Notes: generated from the sequence alone by a model not told the origin. Numbered from the stretch's first letter, positions 34,604 to 44,542 are shown. The stretch: 64,000 bases of DNA from SZAS-103 sp038234715 (GCA_038234715.1 JBBQTD010000004.1:1-64000), one strand, 5' to 3'. Numbers and translations: made by a program.

Positions 34604-36037
34604 ATGACTGAACAGTTGCCAGATCCGCGCCGGCGACTGCTGCTGCAGGCAATCGCAATCGGCGCGACCGCTGCGACATCCGCCTGCAGGCAGCACGAAT
34701 CGATGCAGCTGGTCGACGACGTCACCCAGATCGACAAGGTGCGCGTCGATCGGATCTTGCGTCCGCTTGCGACCGCCACCATCCAGGCTGCACTGACCGG
34801 AAGTCGCGGTGCGGTGTCCATCGGCGGCGGCCGCTTCAGCATGGGCGACCAGATCGCGACCGAGCACTCGCTGCACATCGACATGCGCGCAATGAACCGG
34901 GTAGTTCGCCTCGATGCGCCGGCAAGGACGGTGCGCGTGCAATCCGGGATCACCTGGCGCGATCTGCAGGATGCGATTGATCCGCACGACCTTTCGGTGA
35001 GGGTCATGCAGAGCTACAGCAACTTCACCGTCGGCGGCTCGCTATCGGTGAATTGCCACGGCCGCTATGTCGGAAAGGGGCCGATCGTCAATTCGGTGCG
35101 CGCATTGCAACTGGTGAAGGCCGATGGCACGACGATCGAACTTTCGCGCGATCGCGAGCCAGCGTTGTTCAACGCGGCGATCGGCGGCTATGGCGGGCTT
35201 GGCGTGGTCAGCGAAGTCGAACTCGATCTCGACCCGAACAGCCGCATTGAACGCAAGGTCGAGCGCTGCGCACTTGTCGATTACCCTGCGTTCTTCCGCG
35301 AACGCATCCTCGCCGACCCGGACATGGTCTTTCACAATGCGGATCTCGGGCCGCCCGGATTCGATGCTCCACTGTCGACCAGCTGGCGACGCTCAGAACT
35401 TCCGCTGACAGAAACGCGCAGGCTGCTGCCGCGTGACCTGGACTACAGCCGCGACCAGACCATGATCTGGTCGGTAAGCGAGCTGCCCGGAGGCGCATCG
35501 CTGCGCGATCATTTCTACACCGATGCGTTGTTGCATGAACCCGCCGTGGTCTGGCGCAACCACGAGGCAAGCCTGGACGTCAGATCGCTGGAGCCACGCA
35601 CGCGTCGGTTCTCCACGTACCTGCTCCAGGAGTATTTCATTCCGATCGAAGGATTCCTTTCGTTCCACCACGAGCTTCGAAGAATCCTGCAGGCGAACGA
35701 CGTCAATGCACTGAACGTGTCGATCCGCCATTCACCAGCGGACGAGCAAAGCCTGTTGCATTGGGCGCCAGCCGAGGTGTTCTCGTTCGTCGTCTACTAC
35801 AAGCAACGCAGTTCGGCGTCAGCGGACTTCGAAGCCGGACGCTGGACGCGCCAGCTGATCGACGCCGCGCTGGCGCATGACGGTCGCTACTACCTGCCCT
35901 ATCGATTGCATGCCAGTCGGGCGCAGTTCGAGCGTGCGTATCCCGAATGCCATGCGTTTGCCGGCATCAAGCATGGAATCGATCCCGACCATCGGTTTCG
36001 CAACCGGATGTGGGACAAATACCTTCCGCCCGCGTAG
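34604..36037 (+). CDS. Exported FAD-dependent oxidase, PCMH-type
   Basis: This 477-residue protein starts with a twin-arginine-like signal (DPRRRLLLQAIAIGATAA) followed by a Cys that may be lipidated. The FAD-binding PCMH domain shows AVSIGGGRFSMGDQ and VGGSLSVNCHGRYVGKG. The C-terminal part resembles vanillyl-alcohol oxidase/DprE1-like enzymes (NRMWDKYLP at the end). The family oxidises alcohols, sugars or lactones; the substrate is unknown. The 293 bases upstream hold no gene, and a terminator-like hairpin follows at 36194. Confidence 0.75.
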   Translation: MTEQLPDPRRRLLLQAIAIGATAATSACRQHESMQLVDDVTQIDKVRVDRILRPLATATIQAALTGSRGAVSIGGGRFSMGDQIATEHSLHIDMRAMNRVVRLDAPARTVRVQSGITWRDLQDAIDPHDLSVRVMQSYSNFTVGGSLSVNCHGRYVGKGPIVNSVRALQLVKADGTTIELSRDREPALFNAAIGGYGGLGVVSEVELDLDPNSRIERKVERCALVDYPAFFRERILADPDMVFHNADLGPPGFDAPLSTSWRRSELPLTETRRLLPRDLDYSRDQTMIWSVSELPGGASLRDHFYTDALLHEPAVVWRNHEASLDVRSLEPRTRRFSTYLLQEYFIPIEGFLSFHHELRRILQANDVNALNVSIRHSPADEQSLLHWAPAEVFSFVVYYKQRSSASADFEAGRWTRQLIDAALAHDGRYYLPYRLHASRAQFERAYPECHAFAGIKHGIDPDHRFRNRMWDKYLPPA

Positions 36038-36193
36038 TCCGGATGGCGTTCCGAACGGGAACTGCCCGACCCATGGATCTACGGCAACCGCCGCAAACAT
36101 GTAGGCGGTCCGCAGATTGCGCAGGGCGTCGGGCCACGAATTCCCATGAACCGATACGCGCCCGCCTGCGGCGGTCTACAATGTGCGCCCTCG

Positions 36194-36226
36194 CACCCGC
36201 CTGCTGCATGACGGGTGTTTTTTTTT
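36194..36226 (+). terminator. Rho-independent terminator-like hairpin
   Basis: CACCCG (36194-36199) pairs with CGGGTG (36212-36217) across a 12-base loop and is followed by nine T residues. It lies about 160 bases after the FAD oxidase stop and 19 bases before the ATG at 36245. It could end the oxidase transcript or act as a leader attenuator for the next gene. Confidence 0.55.
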
Positions 36227-36244
36227 GCAATCCACGGTCTCCTC

Positions 36245-38320
36245 ATGATTTCCGATCCCGCGCAACTGCTGCAACGCATCCCTGAACTTGAAGCACTGGC
36301 CGTCGAGGCGAAGATCCGCAAGGCGATCGAGGACGGGGACCCGTTCAAGGTCTATCGGGCGTTGTTCTGGACAAAATGGTTCAGGAAATTGCCTGCCCAG
36401 CAGTCCCTTTTGAATTCCCTGCTGGCGCAGCGGCGGCTGTTCGCAAAGCCGCTCAAGGGCAAACCGGCGCTGGGAACGTTTAACACTGTGGGTTTCGGCT
36501 TCGTCGGCAATTCCGAGCAGGACAAGGACGGCGTGCACATCGCATTGCATGCCTTCGTCGTGTTCCTGGCGATGCCGTTGCTCCCGCTGGGCAGTTACCT
36601 GGTGAAGAGCGAAGGAAGGAAGGGGCTGTCTTCGCATTGGCGGATATACGCGCGGGTTCCGATGGGCGCGCTGGGCTGGTTGTATTCGCGCGGAATGGCG
36701 ACGGGCCTGGCGGGGTTGCTGGTTTTCGGAATGGTCAACAGCTACTGGGCTTCGAGGAATCAGGACGTCACGATCCTCAATGGCTTTGACAAGACGCTCG
36801 TCGTTGCCATCGCCGGACACCGGCAGTCGATTCCTGCACAGGGCAAGGTGGTCATCAACGTGCCTGCAGGAAAGGTCGCGGGGACGGCCGCGCTGGAAAA
36901 CGGATCAGTCCTGGATCGGTTGGACACTGATGTCCACTCCGAAGCGGTGTATGCGGTGTGGAACATTGCCGGGGCGGCACCGTTGTACAAGGAACGCCTG
37001 GTGTATCGACCGCAGGGCACCTCCGATCGGCAGGGATCAAACAGCGGCGAAATCTACTGCGGAAAGCAGTACCTGGAGTTCGGCAGCATTGATTTCGCGT
37101 TCGAAACGCCGCCGAAGACGATGCAGATGAACAGTCATGAGTCATCCGCAGAGCGCTCGCATCTGGATGTCGGATCAATGCCGGGGCAGTCGCAGCAGAT
37201 GATGTGCCTCAACTACGCCGCCTCGAAGGACCAGCTCGGGCTTGCCGCGGATGCCCTGGCAGCCGAAGCGGCAATGCGCGATTGGGATGTGCAGGCGACT
37301 GGGCTGGCACTGGTGGCGGCCAGCCAGAATGCGCCAGCCAAAGCGGTCGTACTTGCCAGGCGGGCCCGCGACGCAAAGCCCATGGATGTCGATCTGCAGC
37401 GCATGTATCTGCACACGCTTGACCTTGCGGGAATGGCCGACCAGGCACGCAAGGAATTCGACGCGAAGGCGCTACGCGAACCCAACTCGCCACTTGCCCA
37501 ATACCTTGATGCCGCCCTGCTGGATGGCGATGCGGGGGTCGCGCGACTCACGGAGCTTACGCAGAGGTTCAGTGAGCCCTACATCCTGCGTTCCCTGGTC
37601 TGGCGCGAATGGGCCAACGGCCACAATGAAAATGCGGTCAGGGACTGGGCGCGGCTGCAGGGGGTTTCCGCGAAGGACGCTGCGTACGTACTCGATGCCG
37701 ACGTCGGCGCAGAACTGGCGCTGCATCAGCCGCGGCAAGCCTTGCTGGCCATCGCCAGTGCGTTCGGCGCCACCACGGCGGCGAACGCCAAGCTCTCCCT
37801 GGCTTCCGACTACGCATTGGTGGCAGGTGGATCTGGCGGTGATCGGGAATCGATGTTCCGTCAACTCGATGCCCGCCAGGCTGATCCGGCGATGCTCGCT
37901 TATTTCCGGGTGCGCAGCGGGTTGGAGCCAGAGCGGGGATACGCCGATGGGATCCTAGCGGAACTCGCGCTTGCGTTGCGCGACAGTCCCGACAAGGCCA
38001 TGGGCCTCGCCGCAAAGCTCAAGCGCTTCGAATTCCAGCAGCTCGCGCGCGAGCACTGGGCGCTTTTATATGCCGAAGCCGTACGGACCGACGATCAACC
38101 GCTGCAGGACAAGCTCGTGATCGCTTCGCAGTACGACGCGCACGATCGCGACCAGATGAAAGCATTCGCGCGTGGCGAGATTGTAAAACTCGACGGAGTC
38201 GACATCGATCCGGAATCTGGTGCCCGCCGTGAACCAGAACGCGCAGCTGCCGATCCTCTCCGGATTCGAAGCCTTTCTTGCAAGCGCAACCAGGACCGCT
38301 GCGACGCTGCAGGCGATTGA
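36245..38320 (+). CDS. Large unrecognised membrane protein with helical-repeat C-half; 3' end probably altered
   Basis: This 691-residue protein from the ATG at 36245 has membrane segments at about 105-125 and 150-170. A beta-rich region follows, with short elements such as GKVVINVPAGKVAGTAALE. From about residue 320 there is a long alpha-helical, TPR-like half. I cannot name it. The last 35 residues (from about 38218) are Arg-rich and unlike the rest. They overlap a different frame that encodes the C-terminus of an M48 peptidase, so the natural 3' end seems lost. Confidence 0.6.
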   Translation: MISDPAQLLQRIPELEALAVEAKIRKAIEDGDPFKVYRALFWTKWFRKLPAQQSLLNSLLAQRRLFAKPLKGKPALGTFNTVGFGFVGNSEQDKDGVHIALHAFVVFLAMPLLPLGSYLVKSEGRKGLSSHWRIYARVPMGALGWLYSRGMATGLAGLLVFGMVNSYWASRNQDVTILNGFDKTLVVAIAGHRQSIPAQGKVVINVPAGKVAGTAALENGSVLDRLDTDVHSEAVYAVWNIAGAAPLYKERLVYRPQGTSDRQGSNSGEIYCGKQYLEFGSIDFAFETPPKTMQMNSHESSAERSHLDVGSMPGQSQQMMCLNYAASKDQLGLAADALAAEAAMRDWDVQATGLALVAASQNAPAKAVVLARRARDAKPMDVDLQRMYLHTLDLAGMADQARKEFDAKALREPNSPLAQYLDAALLDGDAGVARLTELTQRFSEPYILRSLVWREWANGHNENAVRDWARLQGVSAKDAAYVLDADVGAELALHQPRQALLAIASAFGATTAANAKLSLASDYALVAGGSGGDRESMFRQLDARQADPAMLAYFRVRSGLEPERGYADGILAELALALRDSPDKAMGLAAKLKRFEFQQLAREHWALLYAEAVRTDDQPLQDKLVIASQYDAHDRDQMKAFARGEIVKLDGVDIDPESGARREPERAAADPLRIRSLSCKRNQDRCDAAGD

Positions 38321-38891
38321 CAACCAGAAGGACCGCGTTGCGAGTCCCTTCGACACCCATCCATTGCTGGAAGAACGCGTACGTGCGCTGGTGTCCAACA
38401 TGCCGAACACCCGGCACATACCGGCTGGATGCTTGGCACTGCTTGGTACCGAAGCGGAAGCCGAATCGCTGTGGTACGACTGCTTCACCAACGGCAAACT
38501 CAAGGCCGTCACCTGGGAAGCTTTCGGCGACCAGGTAATGCTTCCTCGCATCCAGGCGCGATTTGCCAACACGTTTCTTGCCCCCGACCGCGTTCCGTTG
38601 ATCGCGTTGGTCGATCTGGTCGCCGACACTGAAAACCTGTGGTCGAAGACCAAGCCGGGAGGCGTCGCGTTACTGTCGAAATTGGCCCGGGAAAAATACG
38701 TGCTCGAAGTACTGCAGGAGTTTGCGATCGCCAGTCTCTGCAAGGGCGGCTTCAGGCTGACAGCGCTTCCAGGCGAATACCCGGTGATGCGGCGCGGGGA
38801 CGAATCGATTCGGCCCGATGCATTGATCGACCAGGTGCGTCAAGGCCGCATCTCGATCGAACAACTCACGTCGCTTGCGATCGAGCCGTGA
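38220..38891 (+). pseudogene. C-terminal remnant of an M48-family metallopeptidase
   Basis: A GTG at 38220 opens 223 codons in a frame different from the overlapping large gene. The beginning (LPILSGFEAFLASATRTAA, then ASPFDTHPLLEERVRAL) matches, from memory, the C-terminal part of membrane M48 peptidases, where THPxxxxR follows the catalytic domain. No HExxH zinc motif exists in any frame nearby, so the enzyme's N-terminal half is missing. It is probably a deletion product, or possibly an expressed fragment. The remaining C-terminal 150 residues are helical. Confidence 0.55.
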
Positions 38892-38945
38892 TGGCTCGAG
38901 ACAAGTACCTACCCGCTGATTTTGGGTGGCTCCCGCGCCGTTGAT

Positions 38946-39436
38946 CTAGCGATCACCGCGAGACGTGACCCTGATCGCGCCCTGCATGCCGGCTTCATGA
39001 TGGCCGGGAAGCAGGCACGCGTGGACAAGGTTTTCCGGCATGTTGAAGGTCCACACGATGTCGGCGGACTTGCCGGGCTCCACCCGCACCGCATTCGGTT
39101 CGGTGTGCGCCATCCCCCGCATGCGATGCATCGACTGGTCGTGTTCGGCGATCTCGCGCGGGCTGCCGAGTACGAACTCATGCGCGAGATTGCCGTTGTT
39201 GACGATGTGCGGGCGCCCGGTTGTGCCTTGCGCGAAATGCTGCGGGTGAAATACATCGCGTCGGTCATGTGGATCGCGATGGTCTGGCTGACGTTGCGGA
39301 CCGAGCCGGGCATTCCGGACGATGCGTCGCACCGCGTCGCAGCCTGTGCGGGTGCGTCCTGCTGCGTGGGCGCGTGCGTGGCGGCCAAGGCCGACAGCAG
39401 GGATGCGAATGCGGACCTGTGCAAGATCGTGCGCAA
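38946..39436 (-). pseudogene. Frameshifted exported cupredoxin (blue-copper) gene
   Basis: A TTG at 39436 starts a signal-peptide-like sequence (RTILHRSAFASLLSALAATHA) that runs to VSQTIAIHMTDAMYFTRS. The rest of the domain continues in another frame with HIVNNGNLAHEFVLG and ending VHACLLPGHHEAGMQGAIRV. Together they form one cupredoxin with a type-1 copper site (His in LAHEF, then Cys, His and Met). The frame must shift between about 39245 and 39225, so the gene is broken or the assembly has an indel. Confidence 0.75.
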
Positions 39437-39451
39437 GGAAACGCAGCCGGT

Positions 39452-40177
39452 TCAGCCCTGAGAACGCGGGGCCGGTCTTGCGGGCCTGGCGGAAGCGGCA
39501 GCGACTTTCTTCGCGGCTGGTGGGCGCGCGGCAACCGGCTTCGAAAGGTCCGCGATGCGCCACAGGTACATCCCCGCGAGCGTGCGGTAAGGGCCCCATG
39601 CTTCGCCGCGCACGGCAAGTTCCTTCGGCGTCGGCATCGCGTCGAGTCCATCCACGATCTGCGCGCCCTTGCGAATGCCCAGATCGTCCACCGGCAGCAC
39701 GTCGGGGCGGCCAAGGCGGAACATCAGCATCATCTGCACCGTCCATGCGCCGATGCCGCGCACTGCGCTGAGCGCGTCGATGATCGCGGCGTCGTGCATG
39801 CGCGCCATCTGCGCCGTGCTGGGGATCTCGCCACCCAATGCGCGCGCAGACAGGTCGCGCAGGGCGAGCAGCTTGTTGCCGGAGACGCCGCAACCGCGCA
39901 GCGTGGGGTCGTCGGCGCGTGCGAACGCATCGGCGTGCAGCAGCTTCGACTGCGTTGCGACCTCGACGCGGCCAACGATCGTCGACGCGGCCTTGCCCGA
40001 GAGTTGCTGGAACAGGATCGCGCGCGCAAGCGCGTCGGTGACATCGAACCGCTGCTTCCAGCGCGCCGGCGCCTCGACCGGTTCGACCTTGCGCAGCCAC
40101 TTCGCGAGCGCGCGATCGCGCTTGCGCAGGTGCGCGTGGGCCAGATCGATGTCGAATCCACGAACCAGGCGCGGCAT
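39452..40177 (-). CDS. DNA-3-methyladenine glycosylase II (AlkA/HhH-GPD family)
   Basis: This base-excision repair enzyme removes alkylated purines. The 241-residue product from the ATG at 40177 has the HhH-GPD core: SAVRGIGAWTVQMMLMF (hairpin and helix) and the catalytic Asp in VLPVDDLGIRKG. FQQLSGKAASTI is the typical first part of the domain. A basic Ala/Pro tail (about 215-241) ends it. An alternative TTG start at 40240 overlaps the DUF423 stop. It is the downstream member of that pair. Confidence 0.88.
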   Translation of the reverse strand: MPRLVRGFDIDLAHAHLRKRDRALAKWLRKVEPVEAPARWKQRFDVTDALARAILFQQLSGKAASTIVGRVEVATQSKLLHADAFARADDPTLRGCGVSGNKLLALRDLSARALGGEIPSTAQMARMHDAAIIDALSAVRGIGAWTVQMMLMFRLGRPDVLPVDDLGIRKGAQIVDGLDAMPTPKELAVRGEAWGPYRTLAGMYLWRIADLSKPVAARPPAAKKVAAASARPARPAPRSQG

Positions 40178-40232
40178 GCAACGGTTCCCTTGCGGCGACC
40201 CATCCGCCGACACGTCGTCGGCTTCAGACGAC

Positions 40233-40574
40233 TCATTCAACCACGAAACCCACCACTACCAGCACCCAGCCGAACATCAGGGCACTCCCTCCGAACGGTG
40301 CAAGTGCGGGCCTGATTCCAAACAACGCGGCGCCTGCCAGGCTGCCCGCGAACAGCAGCGTGCCCAGCAACAGGACGCACAGCCCCAGCTGCCGCACGCG
40401 GGACACTGTCCCGGGTGCCAGCGCGGCAAGCGCGAGCCCGTGCGCAAAACCGAACAAAGCCGCGAGCGCGAGGCGTTCATGGTCCTGCGGCGTCAATGTC
40501 GCATGCATCGCGTAAGCGCCCGCACCCACTGCGATGGCGCAGCACAGCGCGCCGATCGCAGCGAGGATGCGCAT
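40233..40574 (-). CDS. DUF423 family small membrane protein
   Basis: This 113-residue protein has four predicted membrane helices and no soluble domain. The pattern (GAYAMHATLTPQDHERLALA and ALAPFGGSALMFGWVLVV) is typical of DUF423/YgdD-like proteins, whose function is not established. The start ATG at 40574 gives the usual length. Just before alkA on the same strand. Confidence 0.85.
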   Translation of the reverse strand: MRILAAIGALCCAIAVGAGAYAMHATLTPQDHERLALAALFGFAHGLALAALAPGTVSRVRQLGLCVLLLGTLLFAGSLAGAALFGIRPALAPFGGSALMFGWVLVVVGFVVE

Positions 40575-40651
40575 TGGCCTGGGGTCGGAACGGGTTTTGC
40601 GCGACGCGGCCGCTGGACCGGCAAGCGCGCCTGCTGGCGAATCCCCGTCCG

Positions 40652-42511
40652 TCACAGCGCGTTGCGATGCGGGCGCCGGCGCAACCAGGCTGCAACGAGG
40701 GCAGCCAAGGTCAGCAACAACGGTATTCCGAGGATATCGATGAGCTTGAGTTGCGTGCCCAGGAGCTGGATGCTCGCGTTGAGTTGTTGCTGCACGCCGC
40801 GCAACTCGGTGCGCACCCGTTGCCGCTGCTGCTGGAAGGCGCTGACCTGTGCGCGCTGTTGCGCGCTCAACTGCTGCGCGCCGGTTGCAGATGCGCCTGG
40901 CTGCATCTCCGCGAGCTTGGCTTCCATCGCCTTGAGCTGGGCCTGCAACTCGTCTTCCTTCCCGCGCAGGCGCTGGTCGGCGCGGCGCTTGAGCTTTTCG
41001 ACCCGCGTGAATGGACGGTTGAAGCCGGGCCGCGTTCGAATCGTGATCAGGTCGGGCGTACCGACGAGATTGTCGACCGCGTTCGCGACGAAATCGCCGT
41101 TCTTCGCGAATGCATTCAGGACATGGCGACCGAAGAAATCCTGCGATCGCACCCACAAGCGGTCGGTCAGCACGTCGGTATCGGCAACGACGATGACGTT
41201 GACCGGTTCGCGCGCATTCCCGAGGTGTTTCGCGTCGGTGCGTTCGGGGAATGCGCTGGCCGGCTTGCCGGTCAGCCGGGCGGCGAACACATAGGCTTTC
41301 CCGGTCGCGCGGAATCCTTCGAGAAGTTGCTTCGGATCGGTCTGCACGCGCACGCGATCGGTCGCAACGAGATCCGCGTCCGCGGAACTCTGTGCAAGGG
41401 GCTCAAGCGTCATCGGGCTGTGCTGGGTCAGTTCAATCGCACCTGCGCTGGAAAAATTCAATGCATCGAGCTGGGCCGAAACGGGGTCGTTCTGGTTCAA
41501 CGCGTCCCTGGTCAAGCCGATCAGGACAGGATTGGACACCGGTTGCGACTGCGGGCTGGACTGTATCTGCAGGGCATTTTGCGCGTCGCGCACAATCTTG
41601 CCCACGTCGTATGCCACGCCCCATGCCTTGAACAGGCGATCAAGCGATGACGACACACCCGGTGTGAGCGCGCCGCCCGCCGCGATTTGCGGGAGAATCT
41701 GCGCGCCCGGATCGGAATCGGCGAGAGGATCGATGAACGCCAGCAGGCGTCCCCCGCGCAACACGAACTGATCGATCGCGTACGTCGTGTCGTCCGAAAG
41801 AGACTTCGGATGGATCACTATCAGCAGGTCGACATCGTCGCCGATCGACACCGGGTCCGGTTGCAGGCGACGCAGTTCGTACAGCCGCGCAAGTTCTGTA
41901 TCGATCGCCCAGCCGTCGCTCGTGCGGCCAGTGGCCGGATCAAAAGATGGCCTCGTCTGCAGCGAGGACAGCAATGCGACCACCGGCTTGCGCTGGCTCG
42001 ACAGCGACGTGATCAACTTGGCGACATCGTATTCCAGGAACACTTCCTTGGATGGATCGAAGAACGGCTCGACAGCACGCAAGCCCCGCGTATTGGTGCC
42101 AACCAGGCCGAAGTACAGCGGCACGTTACCCGCGCCGACCGGTACCGCCTGCAAACCGTAACCGGATGCCTTGTCTTCGGCATCGGAAAACGGTTGCGGA
42201 TCGGTGATTTCAAGAGCGATGCGGCCGTGCGACTTCGCAGCGATCTCCTCGATCAATTCGCGCACGCGCTGCGCATACGAACGCAGCGCCGGGAGGTCGC
42301 GCATGGCTTGCGTCGAGATGAACAGTTGCAGCCGGATCGGTTCGCGGTTGCTTGCAAGGATGTGTTCAGTGCCGGTCGAGAGCGTGTAGAGCCGGTTCGC
42401 CGTCAGGTCCAGGCGCGCACCGCGCAGCAGCAGGCCACTTGCAAAGACCAGCACCACGAACGCGGCGGCGAGAAGCGGCAAGGCCAGGGCAGTTGGAAGG
42501 CGCTTGAGCAT
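40652..42511 (-). CDS. GldG-type ABC transporter auxiliary membrane protein
   Basis: This 619-residue protein is anchored by an N-terminal helix (ALPLLAAAFVVLVFASGLLL) and a C-terminal helix (LIDILGIPLLLTLAALVAAW). Between them is a large extracytoplasmic GldG-like domain (LTANRLYTLSTGTEHIL, VVALLSSLQTRPSF). A coiled coil (about 530-570, QAQLKAMEAKLAEMQ) precedes the last helix. With the permease and ATPase directly upstream it forms a GldAFG-like exporter complex, found in many bacteria without gliding; the cargo is unknown. Confidence 0.85.
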   Translation of the reverse strand: MLKRLPTALALPLLAAAFVVLVFASGLLLRGARLDLTANRLYTLSTGTEHILASNREPIRLQLFISTQAMRDLPALRSYAQRVRELIEEIAAKSHGRIALEITDPQPFSDAEDKASGYGLQAVPVGAGNVPLYFGLVGTNTRGLRAVEPFFDPSKEVFLEYDVAKLITSLSSQRKPVVALLSSLQTRPSFDPATGRTSDGWAIDTELARLYELRRLQPDPVSIGDDVDLLIVIHPKSLSDDTTYAIDQFVLRGGRLLAFIDPLADSDPGAQILPQIAAGGALTPGVSSSLDRLFKAWGVAYDVGKIVRDAQNALQIQSSPQSQPVSNPVLIGLTRDALNQNDPVSAQLDALNFSSAGAIELTQHSPMTLEPLAQSSADADLVATDRVRVQTDPKQLLEGFRATGKAYVFAARLTGKPASAFPERTDAKHLGNAREPVNVIVVADTDVLTDRLWVRSQDFFGRHVLNAFAKNGDFVANAVDNLVGTPDLITIRTRPGFNRPFTRVEKLKRRADQRLRGKEDELQAQLKAMEAKLAEMQPGASATGAQQLSAQQRAQVSAFQQQRQRVRTELRGVQQQLNASIQLLGTQLKLIDILGIPLLLTLAALVAAWLRRRPHRNAL

Positions 42512-42513
42512 GC

Positions 42514-43248
42514 TCAGTCCGCCTTCTTGAGGTCGACCACGATGGTGCACGCAACCAGCCAGGCGACGATCGTGAGGACGAAAAACGCGACATCGCGCAA
42601 GTCCAGCAGCCCCCTGGAAATCGCGTCGAAATGGGTCAGGAAGCTCAGCTGCGCGATGACATCGGCCAACCCCGCGGGAAGCCATGCGCGCGCGGTTTCC
42701 TGCACGAGTGGATAGCCTGCCAGAAGGAACACGAAGCACACGCTTGCGGTCAGGATGAAGGCGATGACCTGGTTGCGCGTCGCCGCGGAAAGGCACGCGC
42801 CGACCGCAAGGAACGCACCAGCCATCAGCCAGCTGCCGAGGTAGCCGGCCAGGATGACGCCGTTGTCAGGGTCGCCAAGATAATTGACCGTGATCCACAT
42901 TGGAAACGTCAGCGCAAGCGCGAGTCCGACGTAGCACCACGCAGCGAGGAACTTGCCCAGCACGACCTGCCAGGTCGGCAATGGCAGCGTCAGCAGCAAT
43001 TCGATCGTGCCGTTGCCGCGCTCTTCGGCCCACAACCGCATGGAGACGGCCGGCACGATGAACAGGTACAGCCAAGGGTGGAAGGAGAAGAATGGCTGCA
43101 GGTCGGCCTGGCCGCGATCGAAGAAATCGCCGAGGTAAAACGTCAACGCAGCAGCGAGCATCAGGAAGATGACCGTGAAGACGTAGGCAACAGGCGTCGC
43201 CAGGTAGCTGCTCCATTCGCGGCGAAAGACCGTCCCGACCGCACTCAT
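42514..43248 (-). CDS. ABC transporter permease, GldF-like
   Basis: This 244-residue ABC-2 type permease has six membrane helices. The family signature near the N-terminus is FRREWSSYLATPVAYVF, and WAEERGNGTIELLLTLPLP is the coupling-helix region. It stops two bases before the GldG-like gene and overlaps the ATPase gene by four bases, so the three are one translationally coupled operon. Confidence 0.9.
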   Translation of the reverse strand: MSAVGTVFRREWSSYLATPVAYVFTVIFLMLAAALTFYLGDFFDRGQADLQPFFSFHPWLYLFIVPAVSMRLWAEERGNGTIELLLTLPLPTWQVVLGKFLAAWCYVGLALALTFPMWITVNYLGDPDNGVILAGYLGSWLMAGAFLAVGACLSAATRNQVIAFILTASVCFVFLLAGYPLVQETARAWLPAGLADVIAQLSFLTHFDAISRGLLDLRDVAFFVLTIVAWLVACTIVVDLKKAD

Positions 43249-44177
43249 CGGGAGGCTCCGTCAAGGGTGAGCATGCGGAACACATCGTCGAGCCGCCCGC
43301 GTTCGATGCGTGCATCGGAGAAGTCCACTCCGCGCGCGCGAAGGCGTTCGCCGATCGCGGTCAGCAGATCCGCGCCGGCCTTGGGCAATACCAGCAGGCG
43401 ATCGCCTTCGCTATCGGCCTCGACCGAGGAAACGCCCAGCATCCCCTCGAGCGCCGAACGCGCGGTCACGCTATCGCCTACGCGCAACGAGATTGCACCG
43501 TGATAGCGCGATCGGCTTTCGAGTTCGGCGGGCGTGGCATCGGCAAGCAACTTGCCGCGGGCGATGACGATTGCGCGCGTACACAGCGCCTGCACTTCCT
43601 CGAGGATGTGGGTTGAGATCACGATGGTGCGGTCGCGCGACATCTCGCGGATCAACTGGCGCACGTCGTGCTTCTGGTTCGGATCCAGGCCGTCGGTTGG
43701 TTCGTCGAGCAGCAGGACGGGCGGATCATGCAGGATCGCAGCTGCAAGCGCGACGCGACGACGGAATCCCTTGGACAGCGTATCGATGCGTTGACCAAGC
43801 ACCGATTGAAGCGAGAGCCGCGCAACAACTTCGTCCAGGCGACGCCTGCGCAGCGCGGGTTCCGTCAAGCGATGCGCATCGGCAACGAAGGACAGGAATG
43901 CCTGCGCGCGCATCTCGCCGTAGCTTGGCGCGCCTTCAGGGAGGTAACCAAGTGCACGGCGTGCGGCGAGTGGGTCGCGCACGACATCATGGCCATTGAC
44001 GCTGGCGCTGCCGCTACTGGGTGCGAGGAAACCCGCGAGCATGCGCATCGTCGTCGATTTTCCGGCGCCGTTGGGGCCAAGGAACCCCAGCACCTCTCCG
44101 TCGCCCACGCGGAAGCTGATCGCGTCGACCGCGGTGATTCGATCGTAGCGTTTGCTCAGCTGTCGGGTTTCGATCAT
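43245..44177 (-). CDS. ABC transporter ATP-binding protein, GldA-like
   Basis: This 310-residue ATPase drives the GldFG-like transporter. Walker A is GPNGAGKSTT, the signature motif is the LSKGFRRRVALAAA variant, Walker B is VLLLDEPTDGLD, and the switch His is in ISTHILEE. An accessory C-terminal domain (about 225-310) follows. The start at 44177 fits the family (MIETRQLSKRYDRITAV); a 16-codon upstream extension was rejected. Confidence 0.92.
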   Translation of the reverse strand: MIETRQLSKRYDRITAVDAISFRVGDGEVLGFLGPNGAGKSTTMRMLAGFLAPSSGSASVNGHDVVRDPLAARRALGYLPEGAPSYGEMRAQAFLSFVADAHRLTEPALRRRRLDEVVARLSLQSVLGQRIDTLSKGFRRRVALAAAILHDPPVLLLDEPTDGLDPNQKHDVRQLIREMSRDRTIVISTHILEEVQALCTRAIVIARGKLLADATPAELESRSRYHGAISLRVGDSVTARSALEGMLGVSSVEADSEGDRLLVLPKAGADLLTAIGERLRARGVDFSDARIERGRLDDVFRMLTLDGASR

Positions 44178-44542
44178 CGGTGGAGACTCTTTGCATGTTT
44201 GACGCTTCGCGTGCGAGTGGTGCACGACTGCCCAAGTCCGCTCAATCGCGATGAGCCAGGGCTCAGGGATGCGTGCGATCGCCGGCGCGCCAGTCCACGT
44301 TGCGGTACTCCCGAATCAATCGTGGCGCAATATGTGCACGTGCGTGACCAGGCGCAGTCATTCATGGTTCGCCGACCAGGTCGCACGCACGGCAATCGGT
44401 GGATACGCGAGCTTATGACCGACGGCAGGACCTGGAGTTTCAGCTCCGTCGCGGCGTCTGCGATGGCGGACGCCGCACGCCGGGCTCTCAAGTCAGGCAC
44501 ATGCGCGCCTTCGAGCAAACCGGGGGTCAACCGATCGGCTGC
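44178..44542. other. Intergenic, no gene recognised
   Basis: This 365-bp gap separates the SRPBCC gene (ending at 44543) from the start of the ABC ATPase gene, both on the minus strand. It must hold the ABC operon promoter. The open frames inside are Arg/Ser-rich shadows without ribosome-binding sites. I see no repeat array or clear hairpin. Confidence 0.4.

Noticed and set aside
44174..44530. 118-codon minus-strand frame before the SRPBCC gene
   Set aside because: It overlaps the ABC ATPase start, is Ser/Arg-rich, and has no ribosome-binding site or motif.
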